Assembly: GCA_030681645.1 (NCBI GenBank)
Contig: JAUXRX010000009.1
Location: forward strand, 326,918 to 390,917
Direction: 5' to 3'
From: Archangium sp.
GTDB lineage: Bacteria > Myxococcota > Myxococcia > Myxococcales > Myxococcaceae
DNA: 64,000 bases
In this document: in pieces, positions 16,036 through 24,731 of the stretch
Position numbering within the stretch: position 1 is the first letter of the stretch
Layout of the letters: the number at the start of each line of letters is the position of its first letter
Position numbers and translations under genes: made by a program
The notes under the pieces: model-generated
Told to the model about the DNA's origin: nothing
The model's database searches: none
Seen by the model: the letters and a program-made list of their open reading frames with translations, nothing else

Positions 16036-16949
16036 TTCGCGCCCCCGGCCGGCTTCATGCCCGGCTCGGGCATGGAGAAGATGAACATGACCACTCCGCC
16101 CGCGACGGCGGCGCCGCCCACCCCGTAGAGCAGGTTCGCGCCCACGGCCTTGCCGTTCGCCGAGTCGGCGAAGGCCTGGGCCTGGCTGATGCTCTGGTTG
16201 CGGTTCTTCGCCGAGGCGGCGTCGGCGGCCGACGACACGCCCAACGCGATGCCGGTGATCACCGCGGCGAGGCCCACGCCGGCCACCACGTAGCTGCCCA
16301 CGCGCAGCTTGGACGGGCCGGTGCCGGGCGCCGCGTCGGCGCCGCTGGCGACCGCTTCGGCGGTGAGGGCGTTCTCGAGGGGCACCATCGGCGGGGCGAG
16401 CGGCTCGAAGCTGACGGACGTCGTCTTGCCGGTGCGGATCTGCACCGACATCTTCTTCACGCCGCTGGGGAACTCGGCGGTGATCTCGTAGTCGCCGGGG
16501 GGGAGGAAGCGCGCGACGGGGGGCTCGGGGTAGCGGTGGCCCAGCAGGGTGATGGCGTTGGCGCGGGGGGCGTCGAGCTCGAGGAAGCCCTGCCCCTCTG
16601 ACTCGACGCGGGCGATGGTGGTGCCGACCTTCTCTGCGACGTCGAGGGTGTCAGGCGCGTTCGGCGCGCGGCGCATGTACAGCCGGTAATAGAAGGTGGT
16701 GTACGGCTCGTCGCCGAGCTTCTCGAAACACTTGGCCAGATCGTAGGCGACCTCCGGCGTCACCCGGGCCCGGTCGGCTTCCTTGAAGCTGGCGATGGCG
16801 GCGCCAAAGTCGCCCTTCTGAAAGTGGGCCTCGCCGCGCTCGAAAGCGGCCTTGAAGCGCAGAGACTCGGCGTCCCCGGGCATCGGGGCGGCCACCACGG
16901 ACATGAGGACGACTGGTAACCACACGGAATGAGGCCCCCACTGGGTCAA
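16032..16949 (-). CDS. Secreted TPR protein with PEGA-like domain and C-terminal membrane helices
   Basis: The 305-residue protein starts with a signal-like segment (VWLPVVLMSVVAAP). Residues about 35-105 are TPR-like helices (AAFERGEAHFQKGDFGAAIASFKEADR). Residues about 115-180 form a PEGA-like strand domain (FLELDAPRANAITLLGHRY, FLPPGDYEITAEFPSGVK). Two hydrophobic helices follow (about 222-245 and 270-292). This TPR-PEGA-membrane layout is common in myxobacterial envelope proteins. It overlaps the downstream lipoprotein gene by 4 bp, so the two are co-translated and may form one envelope complex. The start is TTG at 16949; GTG at 16928 is an alternative that leaves a compact signal peptide. 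Confidence 0.72.
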   Translation of the reverse strand: MTQWGPHSVWLPVVLMSVVAAPMPGDAESLRFKAAFERGEAHFQKGDFGAAIASFKEADRARVTPEVAYDLAKCFEKLGDEPYTTFYYRLYMRRAPNAPDTLDVAEKVGTTIARVESEGQGFLELDAPRANAITLLGHRYPEPPVARFLPPGDYEITAEFPSGVKKMSVQIRTGKTTSVSFEPLAPPMVPLENALTAEAVASGADAAPGTGPSKLRVGSYVVAGVGLAAVITGIALGVSSAADAASAKNRNQSISQAQAFADSANGKAVGANLLYGVGGAAVAGGVVMFIFSMPEPGMKPAGGAK

Positions 16950-17045
16950 TCGACGACCGGGTTGACTGCATTAGCCCAGCAGATGAGGGAGAAACAACCA
17001 CCCTTGCAGCAGATGTAGGCACGTGGTGCTAACCGGGGTCCCTGC

Positions 17046-18149
17046 ATGTCTTCGGTCCTGCTGCTCTGCCTGCTGGCTGCGTCGCCCGACGGGGGCGTGG
17101 AAGAAGCAGTCGATGGGGGCCTCACGGATCTGAAGCTGGTGCCGATCGTCGCGCCTGCGTACAGCCCCGAGCTGAGCTTCTTCATCGTGGCCGGCGGGGT
17201 GGCGACGTGGAACGGCAGCGCGAACGTTCCGCGTTCGTCGTTGGCGGTGGTGGCGGGGGTGTCCACCATCGGGGGGTTCCTCACCCAGACGCGGCTGACC
17301 TCGTACTGGATGGAGGATCGGGTGCGCCTGGCGGCCTTCGTGGACGTGAGAGATCAGCCTGATCACTACTTCGGCAAGGGCTTCGAGAACGGGCTCAACC
17401 GCCCCCAGGGCGCGGACACGACGGCGTACCGGCGCACGGCGTGGCTGGTGAACCCGCATCTGCAGGTGTTGATCAGGCCCTCGCTCTTCTTCGGCACGGT
17501 GGCGGACTTCACCGGGACGCTGGCGAACGCGGTGTCGGCGGGCATGGCGGCTGATCCCGACTTCCAGTCGCGGGGCGGGGCGAGCGTCGTCAACTCGGGC
17601 CTGGGGTTCTCGCTCACGTGGGACACGCGCGACGTGCCGGTCAACGCGCGCACGGGCATGGTGCTCTCGGCGCAGTGGCTCGCCTACGGCCCGTGGTTCG
17701 CGGGCACCACGCGGTGGCAGTCGCTCACGCTCGACTACCGGCAGCACGTCACGCTCTTCCGCGAAGGGAGCACGTTGAGCTGGCAGCTCAAGCACCGCTC
17801 GACCTGGGGCGACGTGCCGTGGAGCGACCTCTCGCAGCTGGGCACGCCGTGGGATCTGCGCGCCTACCGCTGGGGCCGCTACCGCGACGCGAGCGCCACG
17901 TTCGCGCTGGTGGAGTACCGCTACATGTTCCCCTTTCCCAAGGACACCATCTGGGCGCGGCTGGGGGCCGCGGTGTGGCTGGGGGTGGGCGCGCTCGGCT
18001 CGGGGTTGCTGCCCGACGTGACGCAGCTGCTGCCCGCCGCGGGCCTGGGGCTGCGGGTGGTGGTGCAGGACCGGGTGACGGTGCGCTTCGACTTCGGGCT
18101 GGGCCGCAGCTCCTACGCCTTCTACTTTCAGTTCCTGGAGGCCTTCTGA
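17046..18149 (+). CDS. Outer-membrane beta-barrel of the Omp85/BamA surface antigen family
   Basis: The 367-residue protein has a short signal sequence (SSVLLLCLLAAS) and then alternating amphipathic strands through to a C-terminal aromatic end (YAFYFQFLEAF), as in outer-membrane barrels. Segments such as GLGFSLTWDTRDVPVNARTG and LRAYRWGRYRDASATFALVEYRYMF match the barrel region of BamA/TamA-type proteins, where a DTRD motif and a GG/RGY-like loop recur. POTRA domains are missing, so it is a barrel-only member. Its job is unknown; such proteins are often assembly or export barrels. It is divergent from the TPR/PEGA gene with 96 bp between, and is followed 2 bp later by a phosphoesterase gene. 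Confidence 0.78.
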   Translation: MSSVLLLCLLAASPDGGVEEAVDGGLTDLKLVPIVAPAYSPELSFFIVAGGVATWNGSANVPRSSLAVVAGVSTIGGFLTQTRLTSYWMEDRVRLAAFVDVRDQPDHYFGKGFENGLNRPQGADTTAYRRTAWLVNPHLQVLIRPSLFFGTVADFTGTLANAVSAGMAADPDFQSRGGASVVNSGLGFSLTWDTRDVPVNARTGMVLSAQWLAYGPWFAGTTRWQSLTLDYRQHVTLFREGSTLSWQLKHRSTWGDVPWSDLSQLGTPWDLRAYRWGRYRDASATFALVEYRYMFPFPKDTIWARLGAAVWLGVGALGSGLLPDVTQLLPAAGLGLRVVVQDRVTVRFDFGLGRSSYAFYFQFLEAF

Positions 18150-18151
18150 CG

Positions 18152-18724
18152 TTGAGCGTGTCGGCCCAGACGAAGGCGAAGGTGCAGCTGCCGATGAAGG
18201 CAGACGGCTCGTTGCGTCTGGGCATCGTGGCCGACACGCACTCGGCGCCGCACGAGCAGGGGCTGCGTCACCTCGCGGCGCAGAAGCCCGACTTCATCCT
18301 GCACGGGGGCGACATCGGCGACCTCGCGGTGCTCGACCAGCTCGCCACCATCGCGCCGGTGCACGCGGTGCGGGGCAACATCGACGTTCGCGCAGCGCAC
18401 CTTCCCGACGTGCTGGTGCTCGAGTTGACGCACGCGGGAAGAACGGAGCTCACGCTGCTGCTCACGCACATCGCGATCGCGGGACCGCGCATCAGGGCGG
18501 ACGCGGCGAAGCTGGCGCGCGCTGCGCACGCCAGCGTGATTCTCTGCGGTCACTCGCACGTACCGTTCATCGGGCAGGAGCGGGGGCTGTCGATCTTCAA
18601 CCCGGGCTCGATCGGGCCCAGGCGCTTCCACCTGCCGATCCTCTTCGGCGTGATGGAGCTGAGCCCGACCGAGGTGAAGCTGCGCCACTACGACTGCGAG
18701 ACGGGCGCCGAGTGGCGCCCGTGA
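18152..18724 (+). CDS. YfcE-like metallophosphoesterase
   Basis: Calcineurin-like phosphoesterase of 190 residues with a complete two-metal site: GIVADTHS (Asp28, His30), [19 protein letters not shown] and GHSHVPF. It is closest in size and motif order to the MJ0936/YfcE family, which hydrolyses phosphodiesters in vitro; the natural substrate is usually unknown. There is no signal peptide, so it is cytoplasmic. The start is TTG at 18152, with GGAGG 10 nt upstream inside the end of the barrel gene; GTG at 18158 is possible. It probably shares a transcript with the barrel gene. Confidence 0.87.
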   Translation: MSVSAQTKAKVQLPMKADGSLRLGIVADTHSAPHEQGLRHLAAQKPDFILHGGDIGDLAVLDQLATIAPVHAVRGNIDVRAAHLPDVLVLELTHAGRTELTLLLTHIAIAGPRIRADAAKLARAAHASVILCGHSHVPFIGQERGLSIFNPGSIGPRRFHLPILFGVMELSPTEVKLRHYDCETGAEWRP

Positions 18725-18733
18725 ACGCGGCGC

Positions 18734-21268
18734 CTATTTGCGCGGAATGGGAATGTCTCCGTCGCGGCCCAACCAATTGGTCGTCACAACGCCGGCCGAA
18801 GTCCTGCTGTGCCAGGATCCTTCGCTCGGCCTCCAAACCGCGAAGTCGACCTTGTCGTCACCCTCATGGTAGCGACCTGGCACCGGGATATCTGACGGAG
18901 CTCCCCATTGTTGAGAGGTCTGGGCACCAGTGACGCCATCTCTCACGAACCAGACCCCCTCAGCAGGTCTCCACACAGCCAGATCCGTCCTGCCGTCGCC
19001 GCTGTAGTCCTGGGGAACAGGAACATCGCTCGTCGTGCCCCATGGGTAGGACTCCGTCCTGCCAAAGTAACTGCTGAACCACAGAAAGTAGGCCTGCGGC
19101 CCTTCGTTGGTCTCAGGTCTCCAAACCGCGAAGTCTGTCCTTGCGTCCCAGTCATAGCGGCCAGGAACGGGCACGTCGCCCGGTGCACCAAACTGCTTTT
19201 GAAGCAGCGCGCCGTTGGAGCTCTGCAGAACGAACCAGACACCAATTGGCGCGTCCGGAGTCCCCGGTCGCCAAACCGCAAAGTCAACAAACGTGTCGCC
19301 ATCGTAGTCGCCCGGTACGGGGATATCCCCCGCGGTTCCCCACTGCTGAGTCATCGTGGTGCCGTCGGAACTCTTGAGGATGAACCACGTTCCGCCAACT
19401 GGCCGCCAGACGGCGATGTCGAGCTGCCGATCTCTATCGAAGTCACCTGAGACCGGAATGTCACCAGCCGTTCCCCACTGCTCGCCTGCATTGCTCGCGA
19501 TCGACCAGACGCCCGTCTGCGGGTTCCAGATCGTCGGGTTTGCCTGGCTCAGGGTCAGTCCAGCCGGGCGGGGGTGGAAGTCCTGAAGCCAAATCTCCTC
19601 TGGTCCGTACAGCGCAGTGCCGGCGGGAGGAGACACCACTCTGCGCCGCACGATGATCCGGTGGCTGCTCACCGTGATCGCCTCGTCGCCAGCGATTCCG
19701 TCGATGTTCGCGAAATAGGTGCCGCGGTTTCCCAGGAACTCACCCGTCGATCCGACCTGAGCCGAGCCAGCGCCCTGCCACGCGGTCGCTGCCGAGCCGA
19801 GGCCAGCGAGCTTGACGACCATTCCGTTGAACTGGCCATTGAACGTGTCGTCGATGCCTCTCGAGTTGACGACGACTGCGTCCTTGCGGCCGTCTCCGTT
19901 CACGTCGGAAAGGTAGGTCCCTCGATTGCCGAGGAGCGCGGAGGGCCCATTGAGCGCCGGTGCTACGAAGGCCGAGCCATTGGAACGGAAGACGAGCGCT
20001 GTGCCGCTCCTGAAGAGCACCAGGTCGGCCATCGGCTTGCCCTGGGCCGAGAGATCGCCCGTGACGTCACCGAGCTGAATGGAGAAAGAGAGAGGGATGT
20101 GGCTCCAGGGGCTGCCATTGAGCGTCATGCCCTCAAAGTCACTGAAGCTGCTGCTCGAGAGCCAGATCTCCGAAGCGGCAAACGCACGGCTCAGGGGAAT
20201 CGAGCGACGAACGTTGACCGCGTCTTCGCTGACGCTGATGGCGTCTGCCGCGCCGTCGCCCGTGACGTCTGCGAAGAACGTCCCGTGGCGGCCGTAGATC
20301 GCCGAGTCCCAGGTTTCTTCGGGCAGCATGATCCCTCTCCCGGTGGAGCGACGGATCATCACACTCCCGCTGTTGACCGCGATGAGATCGGCTCTCAGGT
20401 CGCCGTCGACGTCGGCGAAGTGCGTGCCGTGATCTCCAACGAAGGGCGTCGACGAGAGCGTCTGCGCCACGCCAAACGAGGTTCCGTTGGAGAACCTCGC
20501 GACGACGCCAGTCGACAGCACATTGATGGCGTCCGCCTTTCCATCGCCATCGACGTCGGCAAAGTAGTCAGGCCGCCCATACTCGCGCTGCGCGCCGACC
20601 TTGTCGGTCTCGCTCAGGTTGATCAGTTGCTTCCTGTCTGGCTTGCAGTAATTCATGACTGAATAGAGATCCCACGGGCCGACGGTGTAGTGCGCGAGCG
20701 CACCATCAGCTGCCTGGGTCGAGCAACTGCTCAGGCCCAGCAGCGGATCGTTGCGGAACTGCTCGTGGGCGAAGCCCAGCACGTGGCCAATCTCATGAAC
20801 CGCCGTCGCGTGAAGGCAGCGTTCCCTTGCCCTCTCCGAGCTGCGGCAGGGGCTGTCTGGGAAGGCCGAATAGGTGAAGGCGAGGTCGATCGCTCCATAT
20901 TCTACGCCTTCGAGGTGGAATCCCCGCCCGGAGAAGAAGATCGATTCGTCTTGAATGATGCCGATCTCGGCGTTCGAGACGGGAACGGTGCAGTTGCCGA
21001 AGCCAGAGAATGTGATGCCGGTCGCCCGTGACCACTCGTTCGCAGCGTCCGCGATGACCCGGCGGTCGCCTTCGGGAATGCTCGACGTGCGAAAGCAGAC
21101 GCGGAGGTTCTTTCTCGCAAACCTGACCGACGGCTGAACGATCAGGGCGGCGGTCTCCGACTTCGAGGCCTTCTCGACGAGATGGTGTTCCTCCGTGGGC
21201 CTGGGTGCCTCGCAGCCGGCGAGGCAGACGAGCCAACTCGAATAGTAGACAAAGCATGAAAACTTCAT
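18734..21268 (-). CDS. Astacin/metzincin-type protease lipoprotein with FG-GAP and WRP repeats
   Basis: Secreted zinc protease of 844 residues. The lipobox is CLAGC with Cys19. The zinc site HEIGHVLGFAHEQ supplies His158, His162 and His168 with catalytic Glu159, and the Met-turn is YSVMNYC (Met205); these define a metzincin close to the astacins. Residues about 235-600 hold FG-GAP/VCBS-like calcium-binding repeats (FADVDGDGKAD, SDVNGDGRKDAV). From about 600 to the end there are five to six near-identical blocks of the type QWGTAGDIPVPGDYDGD...DFAVWRP. It probably works on the cell surface on proteins or peptidoglycan-linked peptides. The ATG at 21268 is preferred over 21310 because it starts the signal peptide and has GGGAG upstream. 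Confidence 0.86.
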   Translation of the reverse strand: MKFSCFVYYSSWLVCLAGCEAPRPTEEHHLVEKASKSETAALIVQPSVRFARKNLRVCFRTSSIPEGDRRVIADAANEWSRATGITFSGFGNCTVPVSNAEIGIIQDESIFFSGRGFHLEGVEYGAIDLAFTYSAFPDSPCRSSERARERCLHATAVHEIGHVLGFAHEQFRNDPLLGLSSCSTQAADGALAHYTVGPWDLYSVMNYCKPDRKQLINLSETDKVGAQREYGRPDYFADVDGDGKADAINVLSTGVVARFSNGTSFGVAQTLSSTPFVGDHGTHFADVDGDLRADLIAVNSGSVMIRRSTGRGIMLPEETWDSAIYGRHGTFFADVTGDGAADAISVSEDAVNVRRSIPLSRAFAASEIWLSSSSFSDFEGMTLNGSPWSHIPLSFSIQLGDVTGDLSAQGKPMADLVLFRSGTALVFRSNGSAFVAPALNGPSALLGNRGTYLSDVNGDGRKDAVVVNSRGIDDTFNGQFNGMVVKLAGLGSAATAWQGAGSAQVGSTGEFLGNRGTYFANIDGIAGDEAITVSSHRIIVRRRVVSPPAGTALYGPEEIWLQDFHPRPAGLTLSQANPTIWNPQTGVWSIASNAGEQWGTAGDIPVSGDFDRDRQLDIAVWRPVGGTWFILKSSDGTTMTQQWGTAGDIPVPGDYDGDTFVDFAVWRPGTPDAPIGVWFVLQSSNGALLQKQFGAPGDVPVPGRYDWDARTDFAVWRPETNEGPQAYFLWFSSYFGRTESYPWGTTSDVPVPQDYSGDGRTDLAVWRPAEGVWFVRDGVTGAQTSQQWGAPSDIPVPGRYHEGDDKVDFAVWRPSEGSWHSRTSAGVVTTNWLGRDGDIPIPRK

Positions 21269-21581
21269 TTTCTGTTTTCTCCCTGATCCCTGAATGGGTG
21301 GCCCGAACAAGCCATCAGGCCCACCAAGTGGTCAGCGGCGGTTGATTCCGTCACGGCGTGAAGCAGATGGTCGTATCGAAACGCGCCGTCGAGTTCGTCG
21401 ACGGGGTCGTCAGTCCCCGCGATGGTGATTCGGCGCGAGTCCGTGACGGAATGCCAAGCCTCCGGCAACTGGGTTGATGGTGTTTGGCCGGCCACGACGG
21501 AGTGGTTCCTTCGGCTGAAGCTCGCAATCTCGTCCTGGACTTGCGCTGGACTCGCACGGGCACTTTGGGGAGAGTCTCCCC
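21269..21581. other. Divergent intergenic region
   Basis: About 310 bp separate the metzincin gene (minus) from the first Kelch gene (plus). It must hold both promoters, but I see no convincing -35/-10 pair. The final 25 bp before the Kelch ATG (TTTGGGGAGAGTC and flanks) are repeated before the second Kelch gene and include its ribosome site. The minus strand near 21351-21380 reads FDTTICFTP and a stop, reminiscent of the Kelch C-terminus, but the match is too short to call. Confidence 0.5.
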
Positions 21582-22799
21582 ATGCTGAGGACGTTGGCGG
21601 CGATGGTGGCGGTACTTGTCTCGCCATCCTGTACGTACCCAGTGACGATCGAGGAGTCGACGCCGACGGGCGGTGGCGCTGGCGAAGTCCTTGGCGGAGG
21701 CCTCGGCGGTGGAATGGGCGGAGGCCTCGGCGGTGGAATGGGCGGAGGCCTCGGCGGTGGAATGGGGGGAGGCCTCGGCGGTGGAACGGGCGGAGGCCTG
21801 GGCGGTGGAACGGGCGGAGGCCTCGGCGGTGGCGCGGGTGGAGGCACCGGCGGTGGCACTGGTGGAGGCACTGGTGGAGGCACCGGCGGTGGCACCGGTG
21901 GAGGACTCGGCGGTGGAACCGGGGGCGCGACTTCCGCGAGCGTGACGGTGCTGCCCATCAGCCTTCCCGCGCCGGTACACGAGCCTGCTGTGGCCTATGA
22001 TGGTCAATGGGTCTGGATCTTCGGAGGACTCACCGCGAGCGGTGTCTTCTCTGACGCCGTGCTCAAGTTCGATCCCGTCACCGAAACGCTCCAGACGACC
22101 ACCCTCCAGCTTCCCTTCGGGCGTCAGGCGAGCGCTGCAATCGCATACAAGGGCTTCATCTATCTCATCGGTGGGCGCCGGACGCAGAGCGTCTTGTTGA
22201 CGCAGATCCTCCGCTTCGATCCGTCGACCGGCATCTTCACTGTCATGAACGCCACCCTTCCCACCGCGCGCTACAACATGGCGCTCGGGCCAGGAGCGAC
22301 CTCGATCTTCCTCTTTGGCGGCTACGACTACACTGGGGGCCTGCCGGACGTGCTGTCCTACGACCCGAGCACGGACGTGCTCACTGCGCTTCCAACGAGT
22401 CTCATCCCAGGGCGGGAGTCACCCGTCGCCGTGCGCACCGGTACCCAGATCCACCTGCTTGGTGGCTCAACCCTCACCTCGTTCCTCACACGCGTCGATC
22501 GCTTCGATCTCGCGAGCGAACAGGTCGTCCCGACCAACGCGGTGTTGCCGCGCGAGGCCTGGCAGCCCGCGCCCATGGTCATCGATGGTGTGGTCTACCT
22601 GTACGGGGGAAACGGTGTGTTCTCGGTCACGCGCTTCGACCCGGTCACTGAGCAGTCCATGCTGGTCCCCGGCGTCACCATTCCGCATACCCATATGGGG
22701 CGAGGGGCGATTGGGCTCCCGGGGCGTGGCTACGTCTTCGGAGGGTCCAACGCGAGCGGCAGTCAGACCTTCGACACCATCGTCCGTTTCGTCCCGTGA
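21582..22799 (+). CDS. Kelch-repeat lipoprotein with long Gly-rich spacer
   Basis: Lipoprotein of 405 residues with a short signal and lipobox-like VSPSC (Cys17). Residues about 38-115 are a pure Gly-rich spacer built from GGGLGGGM/GGGLGGGT/GGGTGGGT units. The rest is six or so Kelch-type blades (WVWIFGGLTASGVFSDAVLKFDP, FIYLIGGRR, IFLFGGYD, IHLLGGST, VYLYGGNG, YVFGGSN), predicting a beta-propeller displayed at the surface. The ATG at 21582 has GGGGAG close upstream. It is the first of a tandem pair and probably begins the transcript that ends with an ECF sigma factor. The ligand is unknown. Confidence 0.88.
   Translation: MLRTLAAMVAVLVSPSCTYPVTIEESTPTGGGAGEVLGGGLGGGMGGGLGGGMGGGLGGGMGGGLGGGTGGGLGGGTGGGLGGGAGGGTGGGTGGGTGGGTGGGTGGGLGGGTGGATSASVTVLPISLPAPVHEPAVAYDGQWVWIFGGLTASGVFSDAVLKFDPVTETLQTTTLQLPFGRQASAAIAYKGFIYLIGGRRTQSVLLTQILRFDPSTGIFTVMNATLPTARYNMALGPGATSIFLFGGYDYTGGLPDVLSYDPSTDVLTALPTSLIPGRESPVAVRTGTQIHLLGGSTLTSFLTRVDRFDLASEQVVPTNAVLPREAWQPAPMVIDGVVYLYGGNGVFSVTRFDPVTEQSMLVPGVTIPHTHMGRGAIGLPGRGYVFGGSNASGSQTFDTIVRFVP
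21693..21927. repeat. 24-bp minisatellite encoding the Gly-rich spacer
   Basis: Six consecutive 24-bp units of the form GGCGGAGGCCTCGGCGGTGG plus AATG, AACG or CGCG begin at 21693. They are followed by shorter GGTGGAGGCACC-like units to about 21927. Units are multiples of three, so copy-number change keeps the frame. The paralogous gene downstream has only a few Gly codons at this point. Confidence 0.88.
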
Positions 22800-22854
22800 G
22801 ACGGCTTCATGCGCCGCGGTGGACATGAACGGGTACTTTGGGGAGAGTCGCCGC

Positions 22855-23841
22855 ATGCTGAGGGCGTTGGTGGCGATCGCGGTGGTGCTCATCTCGCCAT
22901 CCTGTACGTACCCAGTGATGATCGAGGAGACGCCTGTCGCGGGTGGTGGCGTCGGCGGTGGAACCGGTGGCGCGACTTCGGCGAGCGTGACGGTTCTGCC
23001 CGTCAGCCTTCCTACGCCGGTGCACGAGCCCGCTGTGGCCTATGATGGACAATGGGTCTGGATCTTCGGAGGGCTCACTTCGAGCGGGGTGTTCTCTGAT
23101 GCAGTCCTGAAGTTCGATCCCTCAACCGAAACACTCCAGACGACCGCCCTCCGCCTTCCCTTCGGACGTCAGTCGAGTTCGGCGATCGCCTACAAAGGGT
23201 TCATCTATCTCTTCGGCGGACGCAGCACGCAGAGCGTCTTGCTGACGCAGATCCTCCGCTTCGATCCGTCGACGGGTCTCTTCACTGTGATGAGCGCGAC
23301 GCTCCCGACCGCGCGCTACAACATGGCGCTGGGCCCGGGCGCGAATTCGATCCTCGTCTTCGGGGGCTACGACTACACGAAACTCTCGGACGTGCTGTCC
23401 TACGACCCGAGCGCGGACGTGCTCACGGCACTTCCAGCCAGCCTCAGTCCAGGGCGGGAGTCGCCCGTAGCCGTGCGCTCGGGCTCCCAGATCTACCTGC
23501 TCGGTGGCTCGACCATCACCTCGTTCCTGACGCGCATCGACCGCTTCGACGTGGCGAGTCAACAGCTGGTCGCGACCAACGCAGTCTTGCCGCAGGAGGC
23601 CTGGCAGCCGGCACCCATGGTCATCGATGGAGTGGCCTACATGTACGGGGGCAACGGCGTGTCCTCGGTCACGCGCTTCGACCCCGCCACCGAACAGGCG
23701 GCCCTGGTCCCCGGCGTCACCATTCCGCACACCCACATGGGACGGGGCGCCCTCGGGGTCGAGGGTCGTGGTTACGTCTTCGGAGGGTCCAACGCGAGCG
23801 GAAGTCAGACCTTCGACACCATCATCCGCTTCGTCCCGTGA
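22855..23841 (+). CDS. Kelch-repeat lipoprotein, tandem paralogue with short spacer
   Basis: Lipoprotein of 328 residues, very similar along its whole length to the Kelch protein just upstream: same signal (ISPSC lipobox), same TYPV.IEE segment and the same blades (WVWIFGGLTSSGVFSDAVLKFDP, FIYLFGGRS, YVFGGSN). The Gly-rich spacer is reduced to about a dozen residues. The upstream 20-odd bases, including GGGGAGAGTC and the ATGCTGAGG start, are also duplicated, which decides the ATG at 22855. Its stop overlaps the GTG of the next gene (GTGA), so translation is coupled to the envelope protein and sigma factor that follow. Confidence 0.88.
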   Translation: MLRALVAIAVVLISPSCTYPVMIEETPVAGGGVGGGTGGATSASVTVLPVSLPTPVHEPAVAYDGQWVWIFGGLTSSGVFSDAVLKFDPSTETLQTTALRLPFGRQSSSAIAYKGFIYLFGGRSTQSVLLTQILRFDPSTGLFTVMSATLPTARYNMALGPGANSILVFGGYDYTKLSDVLSYDPSADVLTALPASLSPGRESPVAVRSGSQIYLLGGSTITSFLTRIDRFDVASQQLVATNAVLPQEAWQPAPMVIDGVAYMYGGNGVSSVTRFDPATEQAALVPGVTIPHTHMGRGALGVEGRGYVFGGSNASGSQTFDTIIRFVP

Positions 23842-24722
23842 GGCGGCCACAGGTGCGCCTCGCTCGGCTGGCTTGCCTCCTCGGGGTGGTGGCGTCGTCG
23901 GGCTTCGCGGCGCCGTTGCCCGTCACGCTCATCTGGAAGGCCCCGGAAGCGTGCCCCCAGTACCCTGAGGTGTGGTCGCGTCTCACCGAGCGGCTCGGGC
24001 GAACCCCGAGCGCCGAGGGTGCTTCTTTTGCCGCGCGCGGGCAGGTCGAGAAGGCCGAAAATGGGTGGCGAGTCGAACTGCAGACGCTCACCGCCGCAGG
24101 AGCAGGGGTCCGGGTTTTGACGAACTCGAGTTGTGAGGAATTGACCCGGGCCGCCATCCTCGTCCTCGCGCTCGCCATCGACCCGACGCTCGAACCCCCG
24201 CCCGAGGTGAAGCCACGGTCGCTGTGGCTCGCGCTTGGGCCCCAGGTGGCGATTGGCGCCACCCCGTTTCCTGCTCCCGGTTTGGCGGGGAAGGTCACGC
24301 TGGACCTGACCCCTGTCTCGCTCGATCTCTCCATCGGGACGTTCCTCCAGCAACGGCTCACACGCGACGGAGGCCGAGCCGTTCGAGTCTCGGTGCCGAT
24401 CGAAGGCGGCCTCGCCACCTGTCTCGGGCTTCGCGCAGAGAGGCTTCTGGTGCAGGCCTGTGTGGCCCTGCAGGCGGCGCTCTTCGTCGCCGAGGCGGAA
24501 GGGGTCGAGCGCCCGCGTCTGGGGCAGGGGGCCCTTCTCTCGGCGGGTCCCCGCGTTCAGGCGCGCGTCCTGCTGACCTCGTGGGTCGCGCTGCGCCTGG
24601 TGGGGGACGTCTCCGTGGCCATGCTTCGCCCCAGGTTTCTGTTTGCCGACGACTCGGAGGCCTGGGTGCCAGGGCTGGTTTCGGGCGGAGGCGCCCTGCT
24701 CGTCGAATTCAAGGTCTGGTGA
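23838..24722 (+). CDS. Secreted protein of unknown function, sigma-operon member
   Basis: The 294-residue protein has a signal peptide (LACLLGVVASSGFAAP). Its first third contains WKAPEACPQYPEVWSRLTERLG, a pattern that recurs in myxobacterial secreted proteins encoded next to ECF sigma factors. The rest is strand-rich with alternating hydrophobic residues (SLWLALGPQVAIGATPFPAPGLAGKVTLDLTPVSLDLSIGTF) and could be a small barrel or periplasmic domain. The GTG start overlaps the stop of the second Kelch gene. It precedes the sigma factor gene by 9 bp. The function is unknown; it may be part of a Kelch-linked envelope complex or a sensor for the sigma factor. Confidence 0.7.
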   Translation: MRRPQVRLARLACLLGVVASSGFAAPLPVTLIWKAPEACPQYPEVWSRLTERLGRTPSAEGASFAARGQVEKAENGWRVELQTLTAAGAGVRVLTNSSCEELTRAAILVLALAIDPTLEPPPEVKPRSLWLALGPQVAIGATPFPAPGLAGKVTLDLTPVSLDLSIGTFLQQRLTRDGGRAVRVSVPIEGGLATCLGLRAERLLVQACVALQAALFVAEAEGVERPRLGQGALLSAGPRVQARVLLTSWVALRLVGDVSVAMLRPRFLFADDSEAWVPGLVSGGGALLVEFKVW

Positions 24723-24731
24723 CGGAAGTGC

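Noticed and set aside
21351..21380. Minus-strand reading FDTTICFTP with a stop, similar to the Kelch C-terminus TFDTIVRFVP.
   Set aside because: Only about ten residues match and no upstream Kelch blade is readable in that frame. It is too little to call a relic.
21410..21958. A minus-strand frame rich in PPPVPPPRPPP opposite the Kelch Gly spacer.
   Set aside because: It is the complement of the GGC/GGT minisatellite and has no start signal; the plus strand encodes a lipoprotein with conserved blades.
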